Below, piece after piece: positions 26,129 to 34,881 of a DNA stretch of 54,131 nucleotides. How positions within the stretch are numbered: position 1 is the first letter of the stretch; the number at the start of each line of letters is the position of its first letter. This DNA is from CBFHMJ01 sp965656875. Lineage in GTDB: Bacteria; Pseudomonadota; Gammaproteobacteria; Enterobacterales; Alteromonadaceae. The position numbers were made by a program, and so were the translations under genes. A model generated the notes under the pieces. That model did no database searches. It was not told where the DNA came from and was given only the letters and a program-made list of their open reading frames with translations. The stretch is taken from assembly GCA_965656875.1 (NCBI GenBank), contig CBFHMJ010000014.1:1-54131 (forward strand), in the 5' to 3' direction.

Positions 26129-26761
26129 TTACGCCGGACGGGACTCTTTCAGATAACGCTCTACTGTATTCACGATAGTGTAGGTTTGCTGATCAACTTC
26201 AATGTTAATCAAATCGCCTTCCTCGCGTTTACCCAGCGTTGTTACTTCTAATGTTTCCGGAATCAAATGCAACATAAAGCTGTCACGGGTGGTATCGCCA
26301 ACGGTCAAACTCGCACCGTCTACCGCCACAAAGCCTTTATGCAGGATGTACTTCATCCATTTTGGCGGAAGCGCCAGCTCCATAGCGCAATTTTCTGCGG
26401 TTCGGGTAATTGAGCGAATTGTTGCTGTCGTCTGGATATGTCCGGAAACGATATGACCACCAATTTCAGTGCCAAAGGTCACGCTACGTTCGACATTGAC
26501 CTTATCTCGCTGTTGTAAACCACCCAGATTCGTTAACCGTAGTGTTTCATCGATCACATCAAAATAGACCTGTCCGACGACATCATTCGGCGATACTTCA
26601 TATCGCACAACCGTCAAACATACCCCATTTATCGCGATACTTGCGCCTATATCCAGACGTTCCAGGTATCTGGCAGGAATAGAAATAACAAGGTGTCTGG
26701 CGTTTTCACCATCCGTAATTGACACAACATTTCCCTGGGTTTGAACAATCCCCGAAAACAT
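26129..26761 (-). CDS. ribE: Riboflavin synthase
   Basis: The 210-aa protein starts with MFSGIVQTQGNV and consists of two similar lumazine-binding barrels. Each contains an SIAINGVCLTV-like or GFVAVDGASLTV segment, and HIVSGHIQ lies between them. It dismutates two 6,7-dimethyl-8-ribityllumazine molecules to riboflavin. It is divergent from the MATE gene with 73 bp between them; no FMN riboswitch is visible there. Confidence 0.95.
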   Translation of the reverse strand: MFSGIVQTQGNVVSITDGENARHLVISIPARYLERLDIGASIAINGVCLTVVRYEVSPNDVVGQVYFDVIDETLRLTNLGGLQQRDKVNVERSVTFGTEIGGHIVSGHIQTTATIRSITRTAENCAMELALPPKWMKYILHKGFVAVDGASLTVGDTTRDSFMLHLIPETLEVTTLGKREEGDLINIEVDQQTYTIVNTVERYLKESRPA

Positions 26762-26834
26762 ACTAATAATTCTCTTTACTATTAAAATTCGGCACCTAAA
26801 ATACCGCCTTTTATCCCAAAGGAAAACTCCGGAC

Positions 26835-28220
26835 TTGAAAATATCTTATCGGGAACTTGGGCATCTTGCTCGACTCGCCACACCGTTGTTCATTGCACAA
26901 GTAACTCAGCTCCTGATGTATTTCTCTGACATTGTTATGTCAGGTCGTGTCAGTCCAACCGATATGGCATCAATTGCCGTCGCACAAAGTATCTGGGCTC
27001 CTTTTACACTTGCACTGCAAGGGCTGTTAATGGCCGTCACTCCCGTTGTCGCCAAGCACATTGGCGGTAAAAAGTTTCAGGAAATTATTCCCACCGTACA
27101 CCAGGGATTCTACCTCGCCATCATTTGCACCGTTCTCGGCATCATTCTGTTTCCACTGGTTCCCGTGGTTTTCGACAACATGACAATGGACTCCGCCCTG
27201 CGCACGATGTCGGTCGATTACCTCAGTTATGTCATGTTTGGCCTGCCAGCTCTGTTGCTGTTTCTGGTGTTACGCGCATTTGCAGAGGGGTTGTCATTTA
27301 CCAAAGCGACGATGATCGTCAGTTTTATTGGCATCGGATTAAACGTTCCGCTCAACTATATATTTATTTATGGAAAATTCGGTGTCGAAGCCATGGGCGG
27401 CCCGGGTTGTGGTGTGGCTACATCACTGGTTACCTGGGGCATGATGATTGGTATGGCCGTTTATTTACGACGTAAAAAACCAACCGCTGATTATAATTTC
27501 CTGACGAACTGGCAAGGCTGGAATAAAGCCGTTAATCAGGATTTAATGAAGATTGGTCTGCCAATGGCATTTGCCACGTTATTTGAAGTCACACTGTTTG
27601 CCATAATCCCACTATTATTAGCACCGCTTGGCGTGACCGTTGTCGCTGGACATCAGGCTGCCGCCAGCTTCAGCGGCCTGCTCTTTATGCTGCCTCTTAG
27701 TTTGTCGATGGCAACCACCATTCATATCGGCTTCTTATGGGGCAAACAGGATTACCAACGCCTGAAACAAACGGCTCACACCGCATTATTTTTCGCCCTG
27801 CTGTGTGCATTTTTCCTCGCCGCGTTTACCTGGGTGTTTCGCGTTCCAATCGCCCAAATCTATACTAATGATGCCGAAGTCATTACCCTCGCCGCCTCTA
27901 TTTTAGTGTTTGCCGCCATCTATCAGTTTTCTGATGCAATTCAGGTTGTCACCACAGGCGTGCTTCGCGGTATAAAAGACACCAAACCGATTTTCTTTAT
28001 CACCTTTATCGCCTATTGGCCGATCGGCCTGTTCGTCGGCTGGCTACTCGCCATGACAGATACATTTGGCCCACCACAAGGTGCTGCTGGATTCTGGATT
28101 GGGATTATTTTCGGGCTGACAACTGCGGCTGTTTTATTAGGATGGCGTTTAAAACGAACCTTAGGCAAGATCATGGCGGCTCAACAAGAATTAGTATCAA
28201 AAACAACCAGTAAGGATTAA
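26835..28220 (+). CDS. MATE-family multidrug/Na+ efflux transporter (NorM-like)
   Basis: The 461-aa inner-membrane protein has twelve predicted helices in two repeated halves. It starts with the typical RELGHLARLATPLFIAQ and contains QSIWAPFTLALQG and GHQAAASFSG. MATE proteins expel cationic drugs in exchange for Na+ or H+. Translation begins at a TTG (26835) with AAGGA about 13 bases upstream. The last codons lie in a 20-bp unit that is duplicated directly after the stop. Confidence 0.92.
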   Translation: MKISYRELGHLARLATPLFIAQVTQLLMYFSDIVMSGRVSPTDMASIAVAQSIWAPFTLALQGLLMAVTPVVAKHIGGKKFQEIIPTVHQGFYLAIICTVLGIILFPLVPVVFDNMTMDSALRTMSVDYLSYVMFGLPALLLFLVLRAFAEGLSFTKATMIVSFIGIGLNVPLNYIFIYGKFGVEAMGGPGCGVATSLVTWGMMIGMAVYLRRKKPTADYNFLTNWQGWNKAVNQDLMKIGLPMAFATLFEVTLFAIIPLLLAPLGVTVVAGHQAAASFSGLLFMLPLSLSMATTIHIGFLWGKQDYQRLKQTAHTALFFALLCAFFLAAFTWVFRVPIAQIYTNDAEVITLAASILVFAAIYQFSDAIQVVTTGVLRGIKDTKPIFFITFIAYWPIGLFVGWLLAMTDTFGPPQGAAGFWIGIIFGLTTAAVLLGWRLKRTLGKIMAAQQELVSKTTSKD

Positions 28221-28240
28221 AAACAACCAGTAAGGATTAA
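28201..28240. repeat. 20-bp perfect tandem duplication at the MATE stop codon
   Basis: The unit at 28201-28220 (beginning AAACAACCAG, ending GGATTAA) is repeated exactly at 28221-28240. The first copy encodes the final residues and stop of the MATE protein; the second is non-coding. It looks like a recent slippage or repair duplication and does not alter the protein. Confidence 0.95.
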
Positions 28241-28295
28241 AAACGAGCCCTTTGTTCAGTATTTCCGCAAACGATTCATTCGTTGAAAAAAATGC

Positions 28296-28324
28296 TTGCA
28301 AAGGGTTTATCAGAACTATAGTAT
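28296..28324 (+). promoter_or_regulatory. tRNA-Val promoter
   Basis: A -35 TTGCAA (28296-28301), 17-bp spacer and -10 TAGTAT (28319-28324) are followed by a GC-rich discriminator (AGCGCCC) typical of stable-RNA promoters, 37 bp before the tRNA. Confidence 0.7.
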
Positions 28325-28361
28325 AGCGCCCGCGTTGCAAGGCAACGTTCCTTTCTAAAGT

Positions 28362-28438
28362 GCGTCCGTAGCTCAGTTGGTTAGAGCACTACCTTGACAT
28401 GGTAGGGGTCGGTAGTTCGAGTCTACTCGGACGCACCA
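28362..28438 (+). tRNA. tRNA-Val (anticodon GAC)
   Basis: A 77-nt cloverleaf folds with acceptor stem GCGTCCG / CGGACGC, a D arm with AGTTGGTTA, and anticodon stem CTACC / GGTAG around loop TTGACAT (anticodon GAC, valine). The T arm has TTCGAGT and the CCA end is encoded. Prophage late genes begin less than 200 bp downstream, so its 3' end is the likely integration target. Confidence 0.96.
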
Positions 28439-28621
28439 ATTTCCCTTTAAAATCAATAACTTTCCTTGTACCCAAATATCAGGGGGATTAAAGGGGGATC
28501 GTAAGGGGATAAAATTCATTTCCAACGCGGATTTTTCAGCAATCTCTCAAGCTCTTCTTTTTATAAGTTTTCTCATATAGTTTTTGGTCTTTTTTGTATA
28601 TTTTACTTAGTAAAATAAGCA
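28439..28621. other. Candidate attachment-site region with G-run direct repeats
   Basis: Between the tRNA and the first prophage gene are three direct repeats: GGGGGAT at 28482-28488 and 28493-28499, and GGGGAT at 28505-28510. They are spaced about 11 bp, roughly one helical turn. Repeats in this position and phasing could be integrase arm-binding sites or remnants of an att region. An AT-rich palindrome (28599-28617) ends the stretch. No integrase gene is present here. Confidence 0.4.
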
Positions 28622-29110
28622 TCAGCCCCCCCAAATTATTTCTTTCTGTTTATCCATGATCGCCTGTTGCGAATTAATCACATCGATCAAGAACTGATTA
28701 CGCGCCCTGAGTTTTTCAACATAGGTTGCCAGTTCACTGAAGTACATTTCCAGTGTCAGTTCATCCTGTAACACCAAACCGTAAATCGCCCAGCTGCAAG
28801 CACTGACCTGACTTAATCCAGGCCAGGACGCCTGCACTTCTTCCAGGGTGTATGCATCCTCTTCGCCAACCGATTCAAATTCTTCACAAGCCAGTCGCCA
28901 GTCTTCTACCACTTCAGGTGTTACCACCATAACCCGGGTCATATTAATGGGTAGCGGTGCTGCCACTTCCGGCGGAATCGTTATTGGTGGCAGTGTTGGG
29001 ATTGTTACTACTTTGACTTGCTGGACTTGTCGGTCCGGTAATACGCTGCATGATGTCAGCCCAGCGAGCAGCGGCAGCATTGCCACGCGCATACGGGTTG
29101 TTACGAGCAT
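28622..29110 (-). CDS. Outer-membrane spanin subunit (Rz1-like lipoprotein)
   Basis: The 162-aa lipoprotein has a signal peptide ending in the lipobox LTSC and then a proline-rich segment (PTLPPITIPPEVAAPLP), both typical of o-spanins. Its first third is encoded inside the i-spanin gene in another frame. The start at 29110 has AGGAG seven bases upstream. It is much longer than classical Rz1 (about 60 aa), carrying an extra helical C-terminal domain of about 100 residues. Together with the i-spanin it would fuse the membranes at the end of phage lysis. Confidence 0.8.
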   Translation of the reverse strand: MLVTTRMRVAMLPLLAGLTSCSVLPDRQVQQVKVVTIPTLPPITIPPEVAAPLPINMTRVMVVTPEVVEDWRLACEEFESVGEEDAYTLEEVQASWPGLSQVSACSWAIYGLVLQDELTLEMYFSELATYVEKLRARNQFLIDVINSQQAIMDKQKEIIWGG

Positions 29111-29435
29111 TTTGCATCTCCTTGGTTCGTAGCTCATTAATTTCACGATTTAAATGAGCATTGGCCAGTTCGCTGACCTGTAATTTACGGCTGTAGTTTT
29201 CCATTTGCAGCGCGTTTTGTTTGGCCAACAATTGCTGGGTGGCGATTGACTGATTTGCTTCAATCAATGCTTGATCCAGTTTGTCCATTTCAGCTTGTTG
29301 ATGGTCAAATTTCGCCGTTAATGTGGTCAATTTCCCCGTCAGCGATGCTACTTTGGTTTGTTCGTACTGCCACAGTCCAGCCATTGCCAGCGCTGCAATC
29401 GCGCTGGTTCCGGCTATCATGAGTCCTATATTCAT
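28944..29435 (-). CDS. Inner-membrane spanin subunit (Rz-like)
   Basis: The 163-aa protein has an N-terminal membrane anchor (residues 3-23) and then a long coiled coil (about 28-110), followed by a low-complexity Ser/Asn/Thr tail. This is the i-spanin layout. The o-spanin gene starts within it in a different frame. The gene overlaps the end of the gpD-like gene by four bases, placing it last in the late operon. Confidence 0.82.
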   Translation of the reverse strand: MNIGLMIAGTSAIAALAMAGLWQYEQTKVASLTGKLTTLTAKFDHQQAEMDKLDQALIEANQSIATQQLLAKQNALQMENYSRKLQVSELANAHLNREINELRTKEMQNARNNPYARGNAAAARWADIMQRITGPTSPASQSSNNPNTATNNDSAGSGSTATH

Positions 29436-30412
29436 TTAGTCATTCCGCTGGCACTAATTAACGTTTTATAGCCACTCATACTCATGTCATGTACGACGCT
29501 GTCACATGACCAATCCCCATCTATTAGTTCGCCTGCACCGTTAATGTTCACGATGGTTTCAGCCATTACGTTTGGATTGCCAGGTATGGCAATGGTGGCT
29601 CGAATAGATTGGCGTTTTATTTTTGACAACTCTGCGGCTGCGGCATTGGCAGCTTCGCCTTGTGTTGCATATCTACCTGGCAATGTATTGAAAGGAGCGT
29701 CACCCACTTTTTCGGTATGAATCTCAGCGCTGTCTGTGTCAATCCAGTCTGCTTTAACGCCAAGGTAGTTGTAACGCTCTGGCACGGTGACGCTCAAATC
29801 TTGGATACCGTTGTATGGCGCGGATTGACTGCTTGCTATGACTAAGTCAACACTTGGCATTGGTTGCCCACTGACCGCTTTAACTTGGCCTCTCGGTGCA
29901 AAAATCAGTGTGCCATCTATGACTTTAGCGACAGCATCGTAATAGCTAGAGAGGCGCTCGATAAATGCAATATCGCTCTCGTTTTTTTGATCGATATAAA
30001 CGATAACTTTTTGCTTTAGATCGTTATGTATTGTTAGCCCTACGCCAAGACGCCCGGCGACAGCTTGTGCGATTTCTTCGAGGGTTTTACCTGCGTAAGA
30101 TTCGCTACGTCGGAGCTTGGCGGGGCTATTGATGTGTAAAGCGGTGGCTGTGGCGGTAATAAGCGTTTTGCTCGGGAAGAACATAGGCTTTATCGCTGTG
30201 ATGCTAAAAACACCCATGTTATATAGGTCATCTACGTAACCCATATGCACTTCTATGTTTTCGCCGTTTTTGGCACCTACATCATGATGATTTACCAAAA
30301 TTTCAACACTATCTGAACGAAAGCCTGAATTATCCCTTAGCACGACTGACTCAATGCCAGCCCAATTGCCAGCACCAGAAATTTTATATGTTGGTTGGAG
30401 CTTCAATTCCAT
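29432..30412 (-). CDS. Phage tail hub protein, P2 gpD family (late control D)
   Basis: The 326-aa protein matches the gpD/gp27-type hub: a beta-rich N-domain (VHMGYVDDLYNMGVFSITAI), the AGKTLEEIAQAVAGRLG helix and NESDIAFIERLSSYYDAVAKV. In contractile phages this ring joins the tail tube to the spike. It follows gpX with a 10-bp overlap, as in P2-like tail modules, and precedes the spanins. Confidence 0.88.
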   Translation of the reverse strand: MELKLQPTYKISGAGNWAGIESVVLRDNSGFRSDSVEILVNHHDVGAKNGENIEVHMGYVDDLYNMGVFSITAIKPMFFPSKTLITATATALHINSPAKLRRSESYAGKTLEEIAQAVAGRLGVGLTIHNDLKQKVIVYIDQKNESDIAFIERLSSYYDAVAKVIDGTLIFAPRGQVKAVSGQPMPSVDLVIASSQSAPYNGIQDLSVTVPERYNYLGVKADWIDTDSAEIHTEKVGDAPFNTLPGRYATQGEAANAAAAELSKIKRQSIRATIAIPGNPNVMAETIVNINGAGELIDGDWSCDSVVHDMSMSGYKTLISASGMTK

Positions 30413-30603
30413 GGCGACCGCCTTGTTTTAACCGTTTGTTTCGTTAATAGTGGCAGTACATAAGTGGATGAGGGTAAAAAATAATGCGTTCTGGCGTGAG
30501 GGTTTAATTTGTAGAATTCTTTCTCCAGCTCGTCATTAAATTTCCCCAAGTAGCGGTGAAGCAAGCTATCTGTGGTTTCACGCGGTAGAGGCGTTACTTT
30601 CAT
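30403..30603 (-). CDS. Phage tail protein X (gpX, LysM-like)
   Basis: The 66-aa protein has the gpX pattern: an N-terminal TTDSLLHRYLGK helix, then EFYKLNPHA and LPSSTYVLPLL. gpX is a small LysM-like tail protein. I prefer the ATG at 30603, seven bases from AGAGGAG, over the ATG at 30609, which is too close. It is flanked by gpU and gpD genes. Confidence 0.8.
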   Translation of the reverse strand: MKVTPLPRETTDSLLHRYLGKFNDELEKEFYKLNPHARTHYFLPSSTYVLPLLTKQTVKTRRSPWN

Positions 30604-30982
30604 TCGCATACTCCTCTAATTGCACAGTAAACTTGACCACTCTTGAGCTACCGTCTGGGTTTGTTTCTGTGTAGTTACTACGTACTTGCTGCACTACCCA
30701 TTGCCCTAACACTCGGCCCGAAATAATCAATACAACAGGCTTTGCGGCTTCTTTGATTGCGTAAAGATTTTCGACGGAATTTTCGGCAGTGATACTGTAA
30801 CAAACACCGGAAAGTGTACGCCGATCTAAAACGCCCCCAACTAGCTGCTGGCGTGGCTTTGCTGATAGTAAATCGGTGCTTTTAAACCCCGCACCAGCAA
30901 CACGCTCGTGGCTAGCCAATATCGCGTTGTCATGCTCAAAAACAAATTGCGTATCACCGTTCGATATCGATGCCATGATCAT
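30578..30982 (-). CDS. Phage tail protein gpU
   Basis: The 134-aa protein resembles P2 gpU, a tail protein encoded after the tape measure: ATHERV-like HERVAGAGFK, then DRRTLSGVCYSI and GRVLGQWVVQQV. Its ATG at 30982 overlaps the tape-measure stop (ATGA) and has GGAG seven bases upstream. Confidence 0.82.
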   Translation of the reverse strand: MIMASISNGDTQFVFEHDNAILASHERVAGAGFKSTDLLSAKPRQQLVGGVLDRRTLSGVCYSITAENSVENLYAIKEAAKPVVLIISGRVLGQWVVQQVRSNYTETNPDGSSRVVKFTVQLEEYANESNASTA

Positions 30983-33900
30983 GTTGTTGCTCCAAAATTA
31001 GTATCGCCAGTTGACGCCATCAGTACATCATTAAGTGTGCGAGTGAAGCGTGGTTTATCTTTTTCCAGCACTTGTTGGAATTGGTCCGGTGTAGTGTTTG
31101 AAGGCAAGTTTATTACCGGACTGTACGTAACACTTACCGGGTCTTTTTTATGCGCACTGTTAGTAATGCTATGCAACAGTGCGCTGTTGTACTCTGACGT
31201 CTTGACTGTTGATACATCTAGCTGTTTTGGTGTTATTAATTTCTGGGGTTGAGATAGATTATTTGATGAGCTTATTGAATTTGCGGCTGTTTGGGATGTA
31301 GTGGATTCGTTGGTTTTACTATCATGTGAGTTATTGTCAAACTGAGCGCCAAGCTCCCCGCCTATCCAGCCTATAAGCTGCTCACCAGCGATAGCCCCCA
31401 CTAAACCACCGATGACAGTGCCAACAACCGGGACCATTGAGCCAAGCGCCGCACCTGCGGCAGCGCCAGCTAGTGAACCGCCAATGCTTCCGACGGTTTC
31501 ACCGATCTGCTCGTGCTTGTTATCGATATTACCGCTGTTTGTCAGGTTGTATAATCCATAAGCGCCAATCCCTGCGGTTGCCATGGTGCCGACAACAGGT
31601 AGTGCCTTGGATGCTCTTGCAGCAGCGGTAAGACCTGATGTTTTTGATGCTAATGCCGCACCAAAACCTGATCGTGCTGCTTTACCTTTTCGGCGGCGCT
31701 TTCCTTTGCTTGCGCTACTGAGGGGAGTAGCACCAGCCGTCGCATTTACGCGGGCGACTGAGGCCGCAAGGCGATCTAATGCCGCCGCTGTGCGTATAGC
31801 TAACCCAGCATTTTTACTAATGCTTCTCCCAAGCTTTTGTTCCGTTAATTTGCGCTTGAGCGTGAGCATATCGAGCGTTGAAGCAACTACTCGCCAAGCG
31901 AGCATTCCAGTTTTAAAAGCTGCAATCGCTGCTATCGCTGGGATTAATACATCAGCTAATCCTTGGTATTCACCAATAAATTGCGCTCCTGCATCCATTG
32001 CAGCGCTTAGTGCATCAATCCCCGCATTAACATAAGGAAGAAGCTTAACGCCTATTGCGGCGCTCAGCGCATCATAACTAGCGCTGAGTTGCTTTTGCTT
32101 AAACTGGGTGCTTTTGGCTTGTTTTTGAAACTCGCGTTCTAACGATATTTTGATTTGTTGATCGTCATTTGTTGCAACCATTACGCGCTTGAATTCTTTC
32201 GCGTTTTTTATCAACGGGTTGATACCAGACAATGACTCACGACCGAATAACGTGGTTACAACTGACGTACGTTGATGATCAGGCAACTGCTGTAGGCGCT
32301 CAATGACATTAAATGTTGTGGATACCGCATCGCGCTGCATATTTTGGGCGAGCTGCACGGGATCTAGCCCAAGTTTAGTTAACGCTCGTTGCTGGCCTCC
32401 ACTCATTGCATCACCCAAGCTAAGTGTGATGGCCATATTCTTTGCAGCGGTTGCACCCATATCTGCACGGTTTCCATTAGCGGAGAGTATTGCTGCACCT
32501 AGCGCAACGGCTTGGCGGTGACTTAACCCAGCATCCATTAATATGCTTCCAGAACGTGTTGTCAGTTCTGTGAGTGCGGCAGTGTTTGCCGCTGAATTAT
32601 CACTCAGGTGGTTAATTGTGCTGGCAAGTTCAGCCGCCTGTTTTAAGTCAAGGCCCATGGATGCCATCCATGTAGCGACGCTTTGCCCCGCGTCTTCGGG
32701 GTTTAACCCATCAAACGCGATGCTCATTTTTGCGCTTAATTCAGCGAATTGAGCTAGGTCAGGCATTTCTTGTCCTGCTCGCGCCACATTTGCACCAGCG
32801 CCACTGGCGACAATCATCGCAAGGTCTGCTGGTTTTACGCCCAATTCGGGCGCTGCTGATACAATCCAGTCTTGAATTTTAGCTAATCTTTGACGCTCAT
32901 CTTGCTTTGACACTTGACTGCCATCTGCATTTCTAAAGTTGATTTTTTTATCAACTTCAATCATTGCACTCTCAAGAGTTGCCGCTTTATTAACCACGCT
33001 GGCACCTGCCAATAGGGTTGGTGCTGCGGACATTACTGCTTGGCGTGCATGGTTGTTGCGTTGTTGTGTTTTTTCGCGAATAGCTTGGGTAATGCGATTA
33101 ATGTTGCGATCACGACGCTGTGCAATGTACTGCTGCGCATTGAGCAAACGTTCATTTCGCGTCATTTCGCTTTTGTGTCGCCATTCACGACGATTATGCA
33201 GTTTGGATTCTGCGGCATCTAAACTCTCTAGTTTTTTTTGTTGAGCTTCTAATGCTGTGTTGGCTGACAATGTTTTAGCAGTGAGTAAACGCTCAGACTT
33301 TGCGATGTTTTTTACATCGATATTTGAGCGATTCAATGTTTTAGCTAACGCAGATGCTTGTTTTACTTGCTTTTGATAGTCACTAGTGAGCGATTTGATG
33401 TGTGTTCTCAAGCGTTTTACTTTAGCTTGATGTGAGGGTATCGCTTTGGTCGCTTGGCGTTGCTCATTTTCTATTTTTGTTAATTCGGCTCGCTCAGCTT
33501 TTAGCGATTTTTGTGCGCTTTTCGCCAGTTGATTCAGTTGTTTCTGAGTTTCGCTATGTCTATTCAGGCTAATACCTTGCTTAGACAAGCTTTCTCTGTA
33601 TGTCTTTGCTGTTTCGGTCTGTTCAGCATACGATTTCTTTACATTAACAAGTTTGGTCTCTAGTGATTTCTTTTCACGAGAGGTGGTTGCACGATCAATG
33701 GCAGTGGTAATTTCTGCTCGTTTTTTTGCCAAATCATCTATTTTACCGCTGGCTTTTTTATAGCTTTCATACTGTGTGTTTAAGGTTTGAACAGTCGATA
33801 AACGCTCTTCACTGACTTTAATTCGCTGCTCAGTAGTAACTTTCTTTTTATTTAGCTCAGCAATGCGAGCGTGAGGTGTGCTACTTGCTGCATCCGCAAT

Positions 33901-34245
33901 TTTTTGGTTTGCTGTGGCAACAGCAGCACGGAGTTTTTCGGTTTTACTGTACGTTGCTTTATAGTCGTTTAGCTTTTTCTGAGCCTCGGACAGATCGTGG
34001 ATTTCGACACGCTGGCTTGATATTTCGTCTTTAATTTTTCGCTGTTTGCGCTGTATATCATCTAATTGATGTGCATAGCTGTTGTTTGTTGCATGTGCTG
34101 CTTTAACTTCTTCGTTCACACCTCGCTGAGCGGTTTTTGCCGCTTTAGCGGCTGAAACGTAATCTTTTTGATACTTTGATGCCGCTTTGTATTTTGCGGC
34201 AATATTGCCCGTCACGTCTAACGTGATACGTTGCGCTAGATTCAT
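30979..34245 (-). CDS. Phage tail tape-measure protein (gpT-like)
   Basis: The 1088-aa protein is the longest of the prophage. Residues about 1-400 are charged coiled coil. About 440-700 form the TP901-type tape-measure core (GLNPEDAGQSVATWMASMG, VVTTLFGRESLSGINP). Hydrophobic helices follow (VLIPAIAAIAAFKTG), then a glycine-zipper stretch near 960-1000 (GAAAGAALGSMVPVVGTVIG) that could enter the host membrane. It sets tail length and lies directly after the gpE/E' chaperone, whose stop overlaps its ATG. Confidence 0.92.
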   Translation of the reverse strand: MNLAQRITLDVTGNIAAKYKAASKYQKDYVSAAKAAKTAQRGVNEEVKAAHATNNSYAHQLDDIQRKQRKIKDEISSQRVEIHDLSEAQKKLNDYKATYSKTEKLRAAVATANQKIADAASSTPHARIAELNKKKVTTEQRIKVSEERLSTVQTLNTQYESYKKASGKIDDLAKKRAEITTAIDRATTSREKKSLETKLVNVKKSYAEQTETAKTYRESLSKQGISLNRHSETQKQLNQLAKSAQKSLKAERAELTKIENEQRQATKAIPSHQAKVKRLRTHIKSLTSDYQKQVKQASALAKTLNRSNIDVKNIAKSERLLTAKTLSANTALEAQQKKLESLDAAESKLHNRREWRHKSEMTRNERLLNAQQYIAQRRDRNINRITQAIREKTQQRNNHARQAVMSAAPTLLAGASVVNKAATLESAMIEVDKKINFRNADGSQVSKQDERQRLAKIQDWIVSAAPELGVKPADLAMIVASGAGANVARAGQEMPDLAQFAELSAKMSIAFDGLNPEDAGQSVATWMASMGLDLKQAAELASTINHLSDNSAANTAALTELTTRSGSILMDAGLSHRQAVALGAAILSANGNRADMGATAAKNMAITLSLGDAMSGGQQRALTKLGLDPVQLAQNMQRDAVSTTFNVIERLQQLPDHQRTSVVTTLFGRESLSGINPLIKNAKEFKRVMVATNDDQQIKISLEREFQKQAKSTQFKQKQLSASYDALSAAIGVKLLPYVNAGIDALSAAMDAGAQFIGEYQGLADVLIPAIAAIAAFKTGMLAWRVVASTLDMLTLKRKLTEQKLGRSISKNAGLAIRTAAALDRLAASVARVNATAGATPLSSASKGKRRRKGKAARSGFGAALASKTSGLTAAARASKALPVVGTMATAGIGAYGLYNLTNSGNIDNKHEQIGETVGSIGGSLAGAAAGAALGSMVPVVGTVIGGLVGAIAGEQLIGWIGGELGAQFDNNSHDSKTNESTTSQTAANSISSSNNLSQPQKLITPKQLDVSTVKTSEYNSALLHSITNSAHKKDPVSVTYSPVINLPSNTTPDQFQQVLEKDKPRFTRTLNDVLMASTGDTNFGATT

Positions 34246-34864
34246 TTCATTTCCAATTTTTGCTGAGCGAGGGTTTTGCGTCGATAAACATCATTCATCG
34301 ACCAGGACAGGGTTTCCGAGGGTGCGCTATTGAACGCCAGTAACATCAAATCGGTTAAGTACTCGACGCTGTCTCGATCAACGAGTGCGCCGGTTCGTTC
34401 AAAAAACGGTTCACTTTAAACACTAATGTGTTCCAATCTGTCATCGAGAGCAATTCCAGCTGCTCTGGCTCTAAGTCTGTGCAGTTGATAACTAAAAACT
34501 CAGTCGCTTGATCTGCGTCGCTGTATCCATCGAACGCATCGCTTACGCTGAGAGATGGGTAGTTAAACTTGATAGCATCTGGTAGCCCATCTGACGCATG
34601 ACATAAAGGCATTAACATTGTCTCTGAATCATGTGCCTCATGCTCTGCATAGTGCCAGCGGTCGCTGCCTATTTGCTCTGATACCACTTCATTCACTGCG
34701 TTGTAATCAGGCGTGAGAATGTCAGCAGGGCTTTTATTCAGGAGCTTTACGGTTATTTCTCGTGATGGCTTTTCAGGATTTTTTTTAGACGCAGAACGGT
34801 AGTCACCGTAGGTGATGACGGGGACGTCAATAGCCCCGTTAGTCAGTTGAATTGTTTTTATCAT
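34242..34864 (-). CDS. gpE+E' tail assembly chaperone, product of -1 frameshift
   Basis: A canonical slippery heptamer T TTT TTG lies at 34406-34400 (minus strand), in the correct phase inside gpE (codons CGT TTT TTG). Shifting -1 there opens 52 further codons that run through the gpE stop. That frame ends at 34242, where the TGA overlaps the tape-measure ATG. The 207-aa fusion ends with a typical gpE'-like helical tail (WSMNDVYRRKTLAQQ). P2 uses a comparable shift to make E+E'. The frame arithmetic was done by hand. Confidence 0.85.
34355..34864 (-). CDS. gpE-like tail assembly chaperone (unshifted form)
   Basis: The 169-aa zero-frame product is encoded between the tube and tape-measure genes, the invariable place of tail chaperones, and corresponds to P2 gpE although longer (P2 gpE is about 90 aa). 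The ATG at 34864 has TGGTG six bases upstream; the frame opens at a GTG at 34873. It probably binds the tape measure during tail assembly in a fixed ratio with the frameshifted form. Confidence 0.8.
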   Translation of the reverse strand: MIKTIQLTNGAIDVPVITYGDYRSASKKNPEKPSREITVKLLNKSPADILTPDYNAVNEVVSEQIGSDRWHYAEHEAHDSETMLMPLCHASDGLPDAIKFNYPSLSVSDAFDGYSDADQATEFLVINCTDLEPEQLELLSMTDWNTLVFKVNRFLNEPAHSLIETASST

Positions 34865-34881
34865 TTTGTACACCAGATAAA

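Noticed and set aside
26762..26834. FMN riboswitch upstream of riboflavin synthase
   Set aside because: The 73-bp gap is too short and shows none of the conserved RFN-element segments.
28599..28617. AT-rich palindrome after the spanins as late-operon terminator
   Set aside because: The stem is entirely A/T except two pairs and lacks a T run on the minus strand, so stable termination is unlikely.
30979..34245. Plus-strand frames inside the tape-measure gene as genes
   Set aside because: They are antisense shadows of a long coding sequence with biased codons, and have no ribosome sites or recognisable products.
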